From an uncultured Blautia sp. (GTDB lineage Bacteria > Bacillota > Clostridia > Lachnospirales > Lachnospiraceae): a stretch of DNA of 64,000 nt. Positions 8,895-16,403 of the stretch are shown piece after piece (position 1 is the first letter of the stretch; each line of letters begins with the position of its first letter). Made by a program: the position numbers and the translations under genes. Below the pieces are notes generated by a model, which worked only from the letters and a program-made list of their open reading frames with translations, searched no databases and was not told the origin of the DNA. The stretch covers positions 1 through 64,000 of the forward strand of contig CALBGI010000062.1 of the NCBI GenBank assembly GCA_937893675.1. The letters run 5' to 3'.

Positions 8895-10223
8895 ATGGAA
8901 GAAGCGCTGATCAAAAGAATACTGCCCCACAGCATAGAGGCGGAACAATCGGTTATCGGCTCTATGATCCTGGACAGAGACGCCATATTGGTGGCTTCGG
9001 AAATTCTTACCAGCGATGATTTTTATCAGAAACAGTACGGCATTATTTTTGATGCGATGGTGGAGCTTTGCAACGAAGGCAAACCGGTGGATCTGATCAC
9101 ACTGCAGAACCGCCTGAAAGAAAAAGAGCTTCCGCCGGATATCAGCAGCATGGAATATGTGCGCGATCTGATTTCTGCTGTGCCCACCTCCGCCAATGTA
9201 AAATACTATGCCAACATTGTCAGCGAGAAGGCAGTTCTCCGCAGACTGATCAAGGTAAATGAAGAGGTGGCAAACACCTGCTATCTGGAAAAGGACAGCA
9301 CCACGGTGATTCTGGAAGAAGCGGAGAAGAAGCTGTTCAATATCCTGCAGCGCCAGACGGGCGGAGAATTTGTGCCGATCCAGCAGGTTGTATTAAACGC
9401 GATCAACAATATTGAAAAGGCTTCCAAGACAAAAGGCTCCGTAACAGGGATTCCCACAGGATTCGTGGATCTGGATTATAAAACCTCCGGGATGCATGCT
9501 TCGGATCTGGTTCTGGTGGCTGCCCGTCCTTCTATGGGAAAAACAGCCTTTGTCCTGAACATTGCCCAGTATATGGCGTTTCGCAAGGATGTGACTGTGG
9601 CGATCTTCAGTCTGGAAATGTCAAAGGAGCAGCTTGTAAACCGACTTCTGGCCATGGAATCCCATGTGGATTCCCAGAATATGCGAACCGGTAATCTGAA
9701 AGATGAGGACTGGGCGAAGCTGGTAGAAGGCGCGGATATCATCGGGCGCTCCAATCTGATCATTGACGATACTCCGGGTATTTCCATCGGAGAGCTTCGT
9801 TCCAAATGCAGGAAATACAAATTGGAGCACAATCTGGGCGTAGTGATGATCGACTATTTGCAGCTGATGACCGGAAGCGGAAAAAGCGATTCCCGTCAGC
9901 AGGAAATTTCAGATATTTCCCGTTCGCTCAAAGCCCTTGCCAGAGAGCTGAGCGTGCCTGTGATCGCATTGTCACAGCTGAGCCGTGCGGTGGAACAGCG
10001 TCCGGATCATCGGCCTATGCTCTCGGACCTTCGAGAGTCCGGAGCCATCGAGCAGGATGCGGACGTGGTAATGTTTATTTACCGCGACGATTATTATCAC
10101 AAAGATACCGAGAAAAAAGATATTGCAGAGATTATCATCGCCAAACAGCGTAACGGCCCGATCGGTACCGTGGAGCTGGTGTGGCTGCCAAGATACACTC
10201 AGTTTGTAAACATGAAAAAGTAG
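8895..10223 (+). CDS. dnaB: Replicative DNA helicase DnaB
   Basis: A hexameric helicase of 442 residues that unwinds DNA at the replication fork. The N-terminal domain (about residues 8-110) begins RILPHSIEAEQSVIGSM. The RecA-like C-terminal domain has Walker A ARPSMGKTAF, Walker B VVMIDYLQLM, the ALSQLSRAVEQR segment and the final DADVVMFIYR region. No intein is present and the length is standard. AGGAGG-like sequence precedes the ATG. A strong hairpin terminator lies 20 bp after the stop, followed by the 72-bp repeat array. Confidence 0.97.
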   Translation: MEEALIKRILPHSIEAEQSVIGSMILDRDAILVASEILTSDDFYQKQYGIIFDAMVELCNEGKPVDLITLQNRLKEKELPPDISSMEYVRDLISAVPTSANVKYYANIVSEKAVLRRLIKVNEEVANTCYLEKDSTTVILEEAEKKLFNILQRQTGGEFVPIQQVVLNAINNIEKASKTKGSVTGIPTGFVDLDYKTSGMHASDLVLVAARPSMGKTAFVLNIAQYMAFRKDVTVAIFSLEMSKEQLVNRLLAMESHVDSQNMRTGNLKDEDWAKLVEGADIIGRSNLIIDDTPGISIGELRSKCRKYKLEHNLGVVMIDYLQLMTGSGKSDSRQQEISDISRSLKALARELSVPVIALSQLSRAVEQRPDHRPMLSDLRESGAIEQDADVVMFIYRDDYYHKDTEKKDIAEIIIAKQRNGPIGTVELVWLPRYTQFVNMKK

Positions 10224-10244
10224 AGCCGTGCACAGACAAGCGGA

Positions 10245-10286
10245 AAAAAGTCCGGAGGAATGCTTGCATTCCAACGGACTTTTTTA
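10245..10286 (+). terminator. Terminator of gdpP-rplI-dnaB
   Basis: Stem AAAAAGTCCG / CGGACTTTTT, with an inner GGAATG/CATTCC pairing, followed by a T run. Confidence 0.9.
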
Positions 10287-10291
10287 TGATT

Positions 10292-10520
10292 GGCTGTATA
10301 GGGCGAAGCCCGTCACCGAGCGTTCGAGGGACGCGAGGTGGAGCACGGCGTGAAAGTATCAGGGGCTGTATAGGGCGAAGCCCGTCACCGAGCGTCCGAA
10401 GGACGCGAGGTGGAGCACGGCGTGAAAGTATCAGGGGCTGTATAGGGCGAAGCCCGTCACCGAGCGTCCGAGGGACGCGAGGTGGAGCACGGCGTGAAAA
10501 GTATCGGAACGGCTGTATAG
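10292..10520 (+). repeat. Three 72-bp structured tandem repeats
   Basis: Units begin at 10292, 10364 and 10436, exactly 72 bp apart, and a fourth partial copy of ten bases starts at 10511. Each unit holds a nested palindrome: CCGT, CACC and GCGTCC pair with GGACGC, GGTG and ACGG around a three-base loop. Differences between units sit in the loop (GAG versus GAA) or change a C-G pair to T-G (unit 1), so the fold is kept. An open frame reads through all three units and on into the merR gene, but this is an accident of the 72-base length. There are no unique spacers, so it is not CRISPR. Confidence 0.88.
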
Positions 10521-10543
10521 GAACAGCTCACGGAGCTGTTCCT
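10519..10543. repeat. Perfect 11-bp inverted repeat
   Basis: AGGAACAGCTC and its exact complement are separated by three bases, at the end of the 72-bp repeat array and about 85 bp ahead of the MerR gene. There is no T run, so it is a weak terminator candidate at best. Confidence 0.6.
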
Positions 10544-10627
10544 GTCGCTTTATGTCAACCGATTTTCATTGCGTTCTCTTCTTGCAGTGGTATAATAAAA
10601 GAGATGAATTTCATAAGGAGGGGTCGT

Positions 10628-11167
10628 ATGGATAAACATTACACGGTCAGTCAGGCAACGGAAATGACTGGGGTGAAGGCGTATGTCCTGCGTTACTGGG
10701 AAGATGAAATGGAGCTTCGGATCGGGAGAAACGAGATGGGGCACCGCTACTATACTGCATATGATATTCAACTGTTTTTAAATATCAAAGAACTGAAAAA
10801 CCGGGGGCTGCAGCTTCGGGCGATCAAAGAGCTGATACCAAAGATTGCCCAGACGGCGCCTGGAAGCACAAAAAGTAAGGTAAAACTTCTGGGGGACAGC
10901 GAGATTTCCAGCGAAGAGACTGCTTCTGCGGGGGAGACCGAGCGGGAAACAGCCCCTGCAAAAGAAGAAAATAATAAAATTTTGGAATTTCAGCAGATCC
11001 TGGAGCGCTTGATCGCGCAGGAAATGCAGCTTCAGAATGAAGAAGAGGAACGCTGCCGTTCGTTGGATGCAGCGATTCGGAGACAGCAGCTTGCCAGAAA
11101 AGAGGCGGCTGCGGCTTCTGAAAAGCGCACGAAAAAAGAGCGAAAGCTTTGCAGAGGACGATTTTAA
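10628..11167 (+). CDS. MerR-family transcriptional regulator
   Basis: A 179-residue DNA-binding protein. The N-terminal winged helix of the MerR type (residues 5-75) shows YTVSQATEMTGVKAYVLRYWE and GHRYYTAYDIQLFLNIKELKNRG. The rest is a long charged coiled coil (about 115-179) rich in Glu, Gln and Arg that probably mediates dimerisation; no effector-binding cysteines are seen. AAGGAGG precedes the ATG. The reading frame is open far upstream through the 72-bp repeats, but that part has no ribosome binding site. Its target is unknown. A hairpin terminator follows the stop. Confidence 0.85.
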   Translation: MDKHYTVSQATEMTGVKAYVLRYWEDEMELRIGRNEMGHRYYTAYDIQLFLNIKELKNRGLQLRAIKELIPKIAQTAPGSTKSKVKLLGDSEISSEETASAGETERETAPAKEENNKILEFQQILERLIAQEMQLQNEEEERCRSLDAAIRRQQLARKEAAAASEKRTKKERKLCRGRF

Positions 11168-11173
11168 GAGTGG

Positions 11174-11206
11174 GGACTGTTTTGGAAAAAACCAAAGCAG
11201 TCCTTT
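11174..11206 (+). terminator. Terminator of merR gene
   Basis: GGACTGTTTTGG pairs with CCAAAGCAGTCC around a loop of six A's, followed by TTT; the T run is short. Confidence 0.75.
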
Positions 11207-11212
11207 CGTTCG

Positions 11213-11817
11213 TGTGGAGAAATGGATATGGAAGCAGATAAAAGGAGCATTTTTTGCATTACCGCTGATGCTTTTGGTTTTTGGGTTATATCATGGATAT
11301 TTGATTCCACATAGAGTAGACGTGAGCATACAGGGAACGGAACGTCCGGTGCTGCTGATAGCTATCATTATTGTGAGTGTATTTTTGCACGAAGTGATTC
11401 ATGGCATAGGCTGGCTGTTTTTTGGAAAAGGACGTGCATGCCGGATTGTATTTCAGAGAAAGGGATTTTTATTGGTATGTAAATGTCGCAGTTTCCTGGG
11501 AACATCCCATTATCTGGCGGGAAGGCTCCTGCCTCTTTGGACAATGGGAACCGCAGGGATTATAGGATTATTTATCTGTCCGGGAACATGCTCGCTTGCA
11601 GGCGCGGAGTTCATCTTCTACCTGTCTGGAATGGATATTGCAGAAGCGTTTTCTATACTCAAAATGCGAATTTATTCTTCCACGCAATGAAAAACTTTCC
11701 GCGCTACCATCCGAAGTGCACTTTTGTTTTCCTCAATGTTGCAATCTGTTGCGCAAAAAATGCGCAAAAAAATTCAAAATTTTCTTGACTTTCCAGTGTA
11801 TTGAGAGTATAGACTAA
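11213..11817 (+). pseudogene. DUF3267-like membrane metalloprotease, frameshifted
   Basis: The reading frame encodes two or three membrane segments and an HExxH motif in FLHEVIHGIGW, as in DUF3267 proteins, which are predicted intramembrane zinc proteases. Near 11660 the frame ends at a stop, but the adjacent frame continues with a segment ending LPSEVHFCF, which resembles the usual family C-terminus. Removing one A from the AAAA run at about 11661-11664 would join them. The N-terminus also looks wrong: the frame overlaps the merR terminator and no ATG follows a ribosome binding site. Probably a decayed gene, or a sequencing indel in a shortened gene. Confidence 0.6.
11785..11813 (+). promoter_or_regulatory. 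Promoter of secreted hydrolase gene
   Basis: TTGACT, a 17-bp spacer, then TATAGA, about 50 bp ahead of the hydrolase start. Confidence 0.7.
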
Positions 11818-11865
11818 AAGCAGCAGCAAAGATGCGGCTATCACCAGAGAAAAGGAGGATGTGAC

Positions 11866-13251
11866 ATGAAAGGGAAATGGACAGCTTATGTGGCTGCGGG
11901 GATTGTAGCAGCAGGAATACTGGGAGGCGGGCAGGGAGCCTTTGCTCCGCTGACGGCCTGTGCGCAGGAAGCGGCGGATACAGAAACGGAAGCAGAGACA
12001 CAGACGGCATTTGATGCGGTGGCCTATGCAAAGCTTTTGTGCGGCGGAGATACAGCCAGGCTGGAAAGTGATTATACGTACACCGAAGATTTTATGAATG
12101 CGATCGAGGCATCCGGCGGTTTTGCCGCACTCCAGGAATCGCTGAAAGCGTTGGGAGCGCTGAAAGAGACGGAAGAGCCGGTGACAACGGAGGTATCCGG
12201 ATATGCGGTCTATGAGGTGCCCTGCAAATTTGAACAGATGAATCTGAATCTGCAGATTACCTTAGACGGCGAGGGAAAAATCGCCGGAGTCGTCACTATG
12301 GAATACCAGGGAGAAGAGGCGGAATCTCTTCCCGAGGGCTTGACGGAGACGGAACTGAACCTTTCCGTGAGCGGACAGGAAGGCTGGGTGCTTCCGGGAA
12401 CCCTCACCATGCCGGAGGGAGATGGTCCTTTTCCGGCGGTGGTGCTGGTACATGGCTCCGGTCCCAATGACCGGGATGAGACGATAGGACCCAACAAGCC
12501 CTTCCGGGATCTGGCATGGGGACTGGCACAGCAGGGAATTGCAGTGTATCGGTATGACAAACGCACTATGGTCTACGGACAGGAGATGGCAGCGGACACA
12601 GGGCTGACACTGGACGAGGAAACCGTGGAGGATGCGAAAGACGCAGTGGCGCTTCTTCGGAGCCAGGAGAAGATTGACACAGAACGGGTTTATGTGCTGG
12701 GACATTCTCTGGGCGGCGAAGCTCTTCCAAGAATTGACAGCGCTCTTGCTGACGGCGAAAAAGCGGCCGGATATATTTTTATGGCAGCGCCGGCGAGAGA
12801 TCTGGCGGTTATGACACGGGAGCAGTATGATTTTCTGTATTCCTTTGAAACAGAGCTGGATGAGGAGGCAGAAGCGCAGAAGCAGGCAATCTATGAAGCG
12901 CTGGATAAGCTTGATGACCTGGAGTCGCTTGGAGATGACGAAGCAGTCATGGGAGCCTACAAAGCTTACTGGGAGGATCTGAAGAATTATGATCCCGTTG
13001 AGAGTGCGACGGATATGACGGCGCCCTGTCTGGTCCTTCAGGGAGAAGAAGATTACCAGGTGACTATGGAAGATTACAACCTGTGGAAAGCGGCCTTTGG
13101 GGAAAAGGAAGGCTGGGAATTCCACAGCTATCCGGGAATTACCCATCTTTTTATGGCCGGAGATCTCGAGAATGGAAATGCGGATTATATGAAGCAGCAG
13201 AAGGTAGACGAGGCAGTGATAGCGGATATCGCGGCATTTATTAAGAAATAA
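11866..13251 (+). CDS. Secreted DUF3887 and alpha/beta hydrolase protein
   Basis: A 461-residue exported esterase or peptidase-like enzyme. Signal peptide about residues 1-35 (ending near TACA), an acidic linker, a DUF3887-like domain (about 45-140), then an alpha/beta hydrolase fold. Catalytic residues: Ser284 in GHSLGG, Asp396 in GEEDYQ and His427 in GITHLF; the oxyanion segment HGSGPNDRDETIGPNKPF is typical of the family. AAAGGAGG precedes the ATG. The substrate is unknown. It has its own promoter and terminator, so it is a single-gene unit. The high Glu/Asp content suggests a soluble extracellular or wall-associated enzyme. Confidence 0.85.
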   Translation: MKGKWTAYVAAGIVAAGILGGGQGAFAPLTACAQEAADTETEAETQTAFDAVAYAKLLCGGDTARLESDYTYTEDFMNAIEASGGFAALQESLKALGALKETEEPVTTEVSGYAVYEVPCKFEQMNLNLQITLDGEGKIAGVVTMEYQGEEAESLPEGLTETELNLSVSGQEGWVLPGTLTMPEGDGPFPAVVLVHGSGPNDRDETIGPNKPFRDLAWGLAQQGIAVYRYDKRTMVYGQEMAADTGLTLDEETVEDAKDAVALLRSQEKIDTERVYVLGHSLGGEALPRIDSALADGEKAAGYIFMAAPARDLAVMTREQYDFLYSFETELDEEAEAQKQAIYEALDKLDDLESLGDDEAVMGAYKAYWEDLKNYDPVESATDMTAPCLVLQGEEDYQVTMEDYNLWKAAFGEKEGWEFHSYPGITHLFMAGDLENGNADYMKQQKVDEAVIADIAAFIKK

Positions 13252-13274
13252 CCTCGCAAAATGATGTGAGCGGG

Positions 13275-13327
13275 CGCTGTAGAACAGGGTTGCTGACCTG
13301 TTTTACAGCGTTTACAGCGCCTTTTTT
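13275..13327. terminator. Terminator after secreted hydrolase
   Basis: A 14-bp stem (CGCTGTAGAACAGG with CCTGTTTTACAGCG), a further GCGCC segment, then six T's. It lies between convergent genes and may also serve the CodY-like gene on the minus strand. Confidence 0.8.
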
Positions 13328-13333
13328 GATTGA

Positions 13334-14152
13334 TTAAGATTTATTTTTCTTTTGTTTCTTTTTGCGATATTGTTTTTCGGTAATATAAATCTCCTCATAC
13401 AGCTTATGGTTTGTGATCTTTACATATTTCCCCTTTACCCCCTGGGATTTGGTACTGATCACCCCTGCGGCCTCCAGCTTTTTCAGGGCGCTGGATACGG
13501 TGGAGTGGGTGGAAAAGCATTCCTCGGCAATCTTGTTCAGGAAGATACACCCCTCACCGCCGTCCAGCTGCTCGAGAATTACGGAAACCGAGCGCAGCTC
13601 ACTGAAAGAAAGGGAGCCTACCGCCAGTTTTACGGCAACCTGCTCCAGGGATTTCTGCTGGATATCCAATTGTTTTTGCTGGAAGAGTTCCAGACATATG
13701 ATCGCGCTGGCATACTCGCACAGAATATTGTCGGTTTGAGAAAAATTTGTGCCATATCGGATCAGCAGGATGCCGGCTATTTTTTTGCAGTTTAAATAAA
13801 TCGGATATAAGGAAAAATATCGGTCGTTAAATTCGCAGACTTTTACGTTTGCGTAGGTACAGACCGGTATTTTTTCGTATTGTCCGGTCATGGAGGTTTC
13901 CATGGTATTGAACAGATTAAAATAATAAGAGGGAAGCTTTTTCTCCTGCAGAGAAAGCTCCGTATAGGGGCACTCAAATTTGGAGGCAATGGAATAGGCA
14001 ATAATATTGCCTTCCAGGTCAAAAACATAGATATTACAGCCGATGATATTGCACATTTGATCACAGAGTGCGGCCAAATGTGTAAAGGCGGTTAAGGATT
14101 TATTGAAGATCGAATTCAAACTTTGAATTTTGGATAAAAGTGTTTTGATAAT
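13334..14152 (-). CDS. codY: CodY-family transcriptional regulator
   Basis: A protein of about 272 residues aligning with CodY along its length. The N-terminal GAF-like sensor starts LLSKIQSLN and holds NIIGCNIYVFDLEGNIIAYS; the C-terminal winged helix shows SLSFSELRSV, ILEQLDGGEG and KKLEAAGVISTKSQGVKG. Bacillus CodY represses amino acid and peptide uptake when isoleucine and GTP are plentiful. Here the position of Arg61, which holds the isoleucine carboxylate, is Tyr; Met62, Met65 and Phe71 are Thr, Ser and Leu, so the ligand may differ. The recognition helix also differs. No ATG/GTG follows AAAGGAG at 14157-14163; ATT at 14152 (or ATC at 14149) fits, while TTG at 14119 would remove conserved residues and has no ribosome binding site. 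Divergent from the peptidase/Opp operon. Confidence 0.85.
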   Translation of the reverse strand: MIKTLLSKIQSLNSIFNKSLTAFTHLAALCDQMCNIIGCNIYVFDLEGNIIAYSIASKFECPYTELSLQEKKLPSYYFNLFNTMETSMTGQYEKIPVCTYANVKVCEFNDRYFSLYPIYLNCKKIAGILLIRYGTNFSQTDNILCEYASAIICLELFQQKQLDIQQKSLEQVAVKLAVGSLSFSELRSVSVILEQLDGGEGCIFLNKIAEECFSTHSTVSSALKKLEAAGVISTKSQGVKGKYVKITNHKLYEEIYITEKQYRKKKQKKNKS

Positions 14153-14180
14153 AATTCTCCTTTCTTTAGTCAGACAGAGC

Positions 14181-14197
14181 GAGAATTCTGAATTCTT
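14181..14197. promoter_or_regulatory. Palindromic operator, codY-proximal copy
   Basis: GAGAATTCTGAATTCTT is a 17-bp palindrome with one mismatched end. Its core TTCTGAA matches the centre of the CodY box (AATTTTCWGAAAATT). It lies about 30 bp upstream of the CodY-like start, inside the likely transcribed leader, so it may serve autoregulation. Confidence 0.65.
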
Positions 14198-14298
14198 TTG
14201 CCTGGGAAGTCAGAACAGCTGCTGTTTTATGCAAAGAAATAGCTTAATATGCAGAATGTATTCCCAAATTTCAAAACATAATGAGAAAAAAAGAGCAT

Positions 14299-14315
14299 GA
14301 GAATTCTGAATTCTC
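14299..14315. promoter_or_regulatory. Palindromic operator, operon-proximal copy
   Basis: GAGAATTCTGAATTCTC is a perfect 17-bp palindrome identical to the other copy except for the last base, centred 118 bp away. It touches a TCGACA -35 candidate at 14314, with a TTATAT -10 at 14338, so binding would block the peptidase/Opp operon promoter. Confidence 0.68.
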
Positions 14316-14421
14316 GACATTTCTAAACATTGATTATTTATATGATATACTTAAAAACAACAAAATTCAACTTTTTCTTTTATACAAAATTGACATAGGG
14401 AAGAAGAAACGGGGAGGAATG

Positions 14422-16368
14422 ATGAATAACAAAAATTTACAGCATACCGTCGAAACCGTATATCAGAACTGTGATGGGAAGCGGATTCACAGAATTGTAA
14501 AGCAGATTGCACGCTTTCACAGAATTCAGGCATCGGAAGGATATCGCCAGGCGGCGTTTACCGCCGGTCAGATATTGGGGCAGCTGGGGGTAAAACACCA
14601 GATTCGCACCTATCCGGCGGATTTAAAGAAAAAATGTTTTACGCAGACGATGTTTCGGGAATGGAACTGCAGTGAGGCGTGGTTAGAGCTGGCAGCTCCA
14701 TGGAAGGAATGTCTTGCAAACTATACGTTGGAAGAGATGTCTCTGATCCAGAGAAGCGCGGCAGGGGATTTTTCAAAAGAAGATATTCCGGTCGTGTATA
14801 TTCCCGATGAGATTTCTCCGGAAGAGTGGACGGAGGATATAAGAGGGAAAGCCATTTTTGTGGAAAATGGTTTTGAGCGGTGGACAGAAAAAATGATACG
14901 CGAGCAGGCGGCTGCCATCATCACGGTTTCCATGCCGGAGATCAGGCCGGTCCGCGTCAATGTCAGCGAGGATGCGAAGCTTTGCAGAGCCCATGCAAAT
15001 TTGAGCTTTCACCATTATACAAAAGAGTCGGAAAGTCGGCTGCGCGGATTTGCCGTCAGCCCGGAGGCCGGCAGACGATTAAAAGAAGTCTGTATCGAAA
15101 TGCAGAAAGAGAAAAAGCAGCCGTTGGTACGATTTAAAATAGCTTCTGAGATCAAGGATGGAACCCTGGAAAATGTGGAGGCCTGGATACCGGGAGAAAC
15201 GCAGGAAGAGGTTCTGATGACCGCGCATTTGTGCCATCCGCGTTCCAGTGTAAATGATAATGCTTCCGGTGCAGCCAGTGCAATAGAGGCGATGGGCGTC
15301 CTGCAGTCACTGATCGACGAGGGCGTGCTGGAAAAACCAAGGCGGACCATTCGATTGCTTTTGATACCGGAATTTACCGGAACCTACGCATATCTGGAGG
15401 AACGCCAGAAGGAGCTTTCAGAAATCGTGGCAGGCTTTAATATGGACATGGTTGCAGGAAAACAGGGAAAAGATGCAGGTCCGCTGATCCTGGTGGACAC
15501 CCCGGATTGCGCGCACGCCTTCTCCGGCGATCTGGGAGAGGCGATTTTTCAGGCGCTGTCCAGAGAATGCGCCTTTGGAGGCGATCAGGTATTTGTGCCG
15601 ATGTTTTCCTCTGTGCGGGTTCCCTTTGTGTTTGGAAGCGATCATTATATTCTTTCAGATCCCACCATCAATATTCCGACAGTGGCTCTGACGCAGTGGC
15701 CGGATAAAACCTATCATACCAGTGCAGACGATGAGGCCCATGTGGACGAAGGCATGCTGCAGCGGGCGGCAGCGGCAGCGGCGGCATTTTGCTACATCTA
15801 TGCAGCCATGAATCTGGAATATGCGCAGGAATTGCTGCCGGTTACGTCGCAGAGATTTTTCCGGCGGATAGACGCGCTGAGAAGAAGCGACTGCAAGGAG
15901 AAAAGCGCCCGGGCAGCTTATCTGAAAGAGCTGGCCGAGGAGACGCTGAGACGCTATGAGAGACTGCTTGCGCAGGAAGCAGGCGCAGCAGAGGAAGTGT
16001 TTTTGGAAGAGCGGAAGCTATACAGCCGGCTGCTGTCTGAATTTGAACCCTGGGAAGCAGCAGGAGAAAGCAAGACAGGGATTCCGGCGAGGACATTTCG
16101 CGGACCAGCTGCCATGCGCTGTATTCTGGCAGAGATGGATGACGCGCAGAAACAGCAGTATCGGAAATTCACAGAAAAATATCCTCTGGCAATGAAGTGC
16201 ATGGATTATATTTTTTACGAGACAGACGGCACAAGACCTTTGGAAGAGATTTCCAGACGTGTCCGGTATCAGACGGATATAGAGTGTATGGAATTTCTGC
16301 CGGAATTCTATGAACTGTTTGAAAAATTGGGACTGGTGGAATGGAAGGTTTCGCCGGCTTGCCAATAA
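14422..16368 (+). CDS. M28/DUF4910-like aminopeptidase with C-terminal helical domain
   Basis: A predicted cytoplasmic zinc peptidase of about 648 residues, with no signal peptide. Metal-site motifs of the M28/DUF4910 fold are visible: TAHLCHPRSS and NDNASG (about residues 267-282), IPEFTGTYAYLEE, FNMDMV, then SDHYILSDP and YHTSADDE. An inserted protease-associated-like domain (about 100-200) precedes them. After residue 490 comes an Arg/Glu-rich helical part and a final winged-helix-like segment (YPLAMKCMDYIFYETDG and RRVRYQT), unusual for a peptidase. GGGGAGG sets the start at 14422 or one codon earlier; the longer frame covers the promoter and operator. First gene of the operon, probably acting on imported peptides. 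Confidence 0.78.
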   Translation: MNNKNLQHTVETVYQNCDGKRIHRIVKQIARFHRIQASEGYRQAAFTAGQILGQLGVKHQIRTYPADLKKKCFTQTMFREWNCSEAWLELAAPWKECLANYTLEEMSLIQRSAAGDFSKEDIPVVYIPDEISPEEWTEDIRGKAIFVENGFERWTEKMIREQAAAIITVSMPEIRPVRVNVSEDAKLCRAHANLSFHHYTKESESRLRGFAVSPEAGRRLKEVCIEMQKEKKQPLVRFKIASEIKDGTLENVEAWIPGETQEEVLMTAHLCHPRSSVNDNASGAASAIEAMGVLQSLIDEGVLEKPRRTIRLLLIPEFTGTYAYLEERQKELSEIVAGFNMDMVAGKQGKDAGPLILVDTPDCAHAFSGDLGEAIFQALSRECAFGGDQVFVPMFSSVRVPFVFGSDHYILSDPTINIPTVALTQWPDKTYHTSADDEAHVDEGMLQRAAAAAAAFCYIYAAMNLEYAQELLPVTSQRFFRRIDALRRSDCKEKSARAAYLKELAEETLRRYERLLAQEAGAAEEVFLEERKLYSRLLSEFEPWEAAGESKTGIPARTFRGPAAMRCILAEMDDAQKQQYRKFTEKYPLAMKCMDYIFYETDGTRPLEEISRRVRYQTDIECMEFLPEFYELFEKLGLVEWKVSPACQ

Positions 16369-16403
16369 ATATTTAAGAAAGCAGCAGGAAAGGAAAAAAT
16401 GAC

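Noticed and set aside
10292..10520. Possible CRISPR array
   Set aside because: Units are contiguous 72-bp repeats without unique spacers, and no cas gene is nearby.
10181..10627. Long open frame running through the 72-bp repeats into the MerR gene, encoding a repeated Arg/Ser/Pro peptide
   Set aside because: The frame is open only because 72 is a multiple of three. No ribosome binding site is present, and the MerR start at 10628 has an excellent one.
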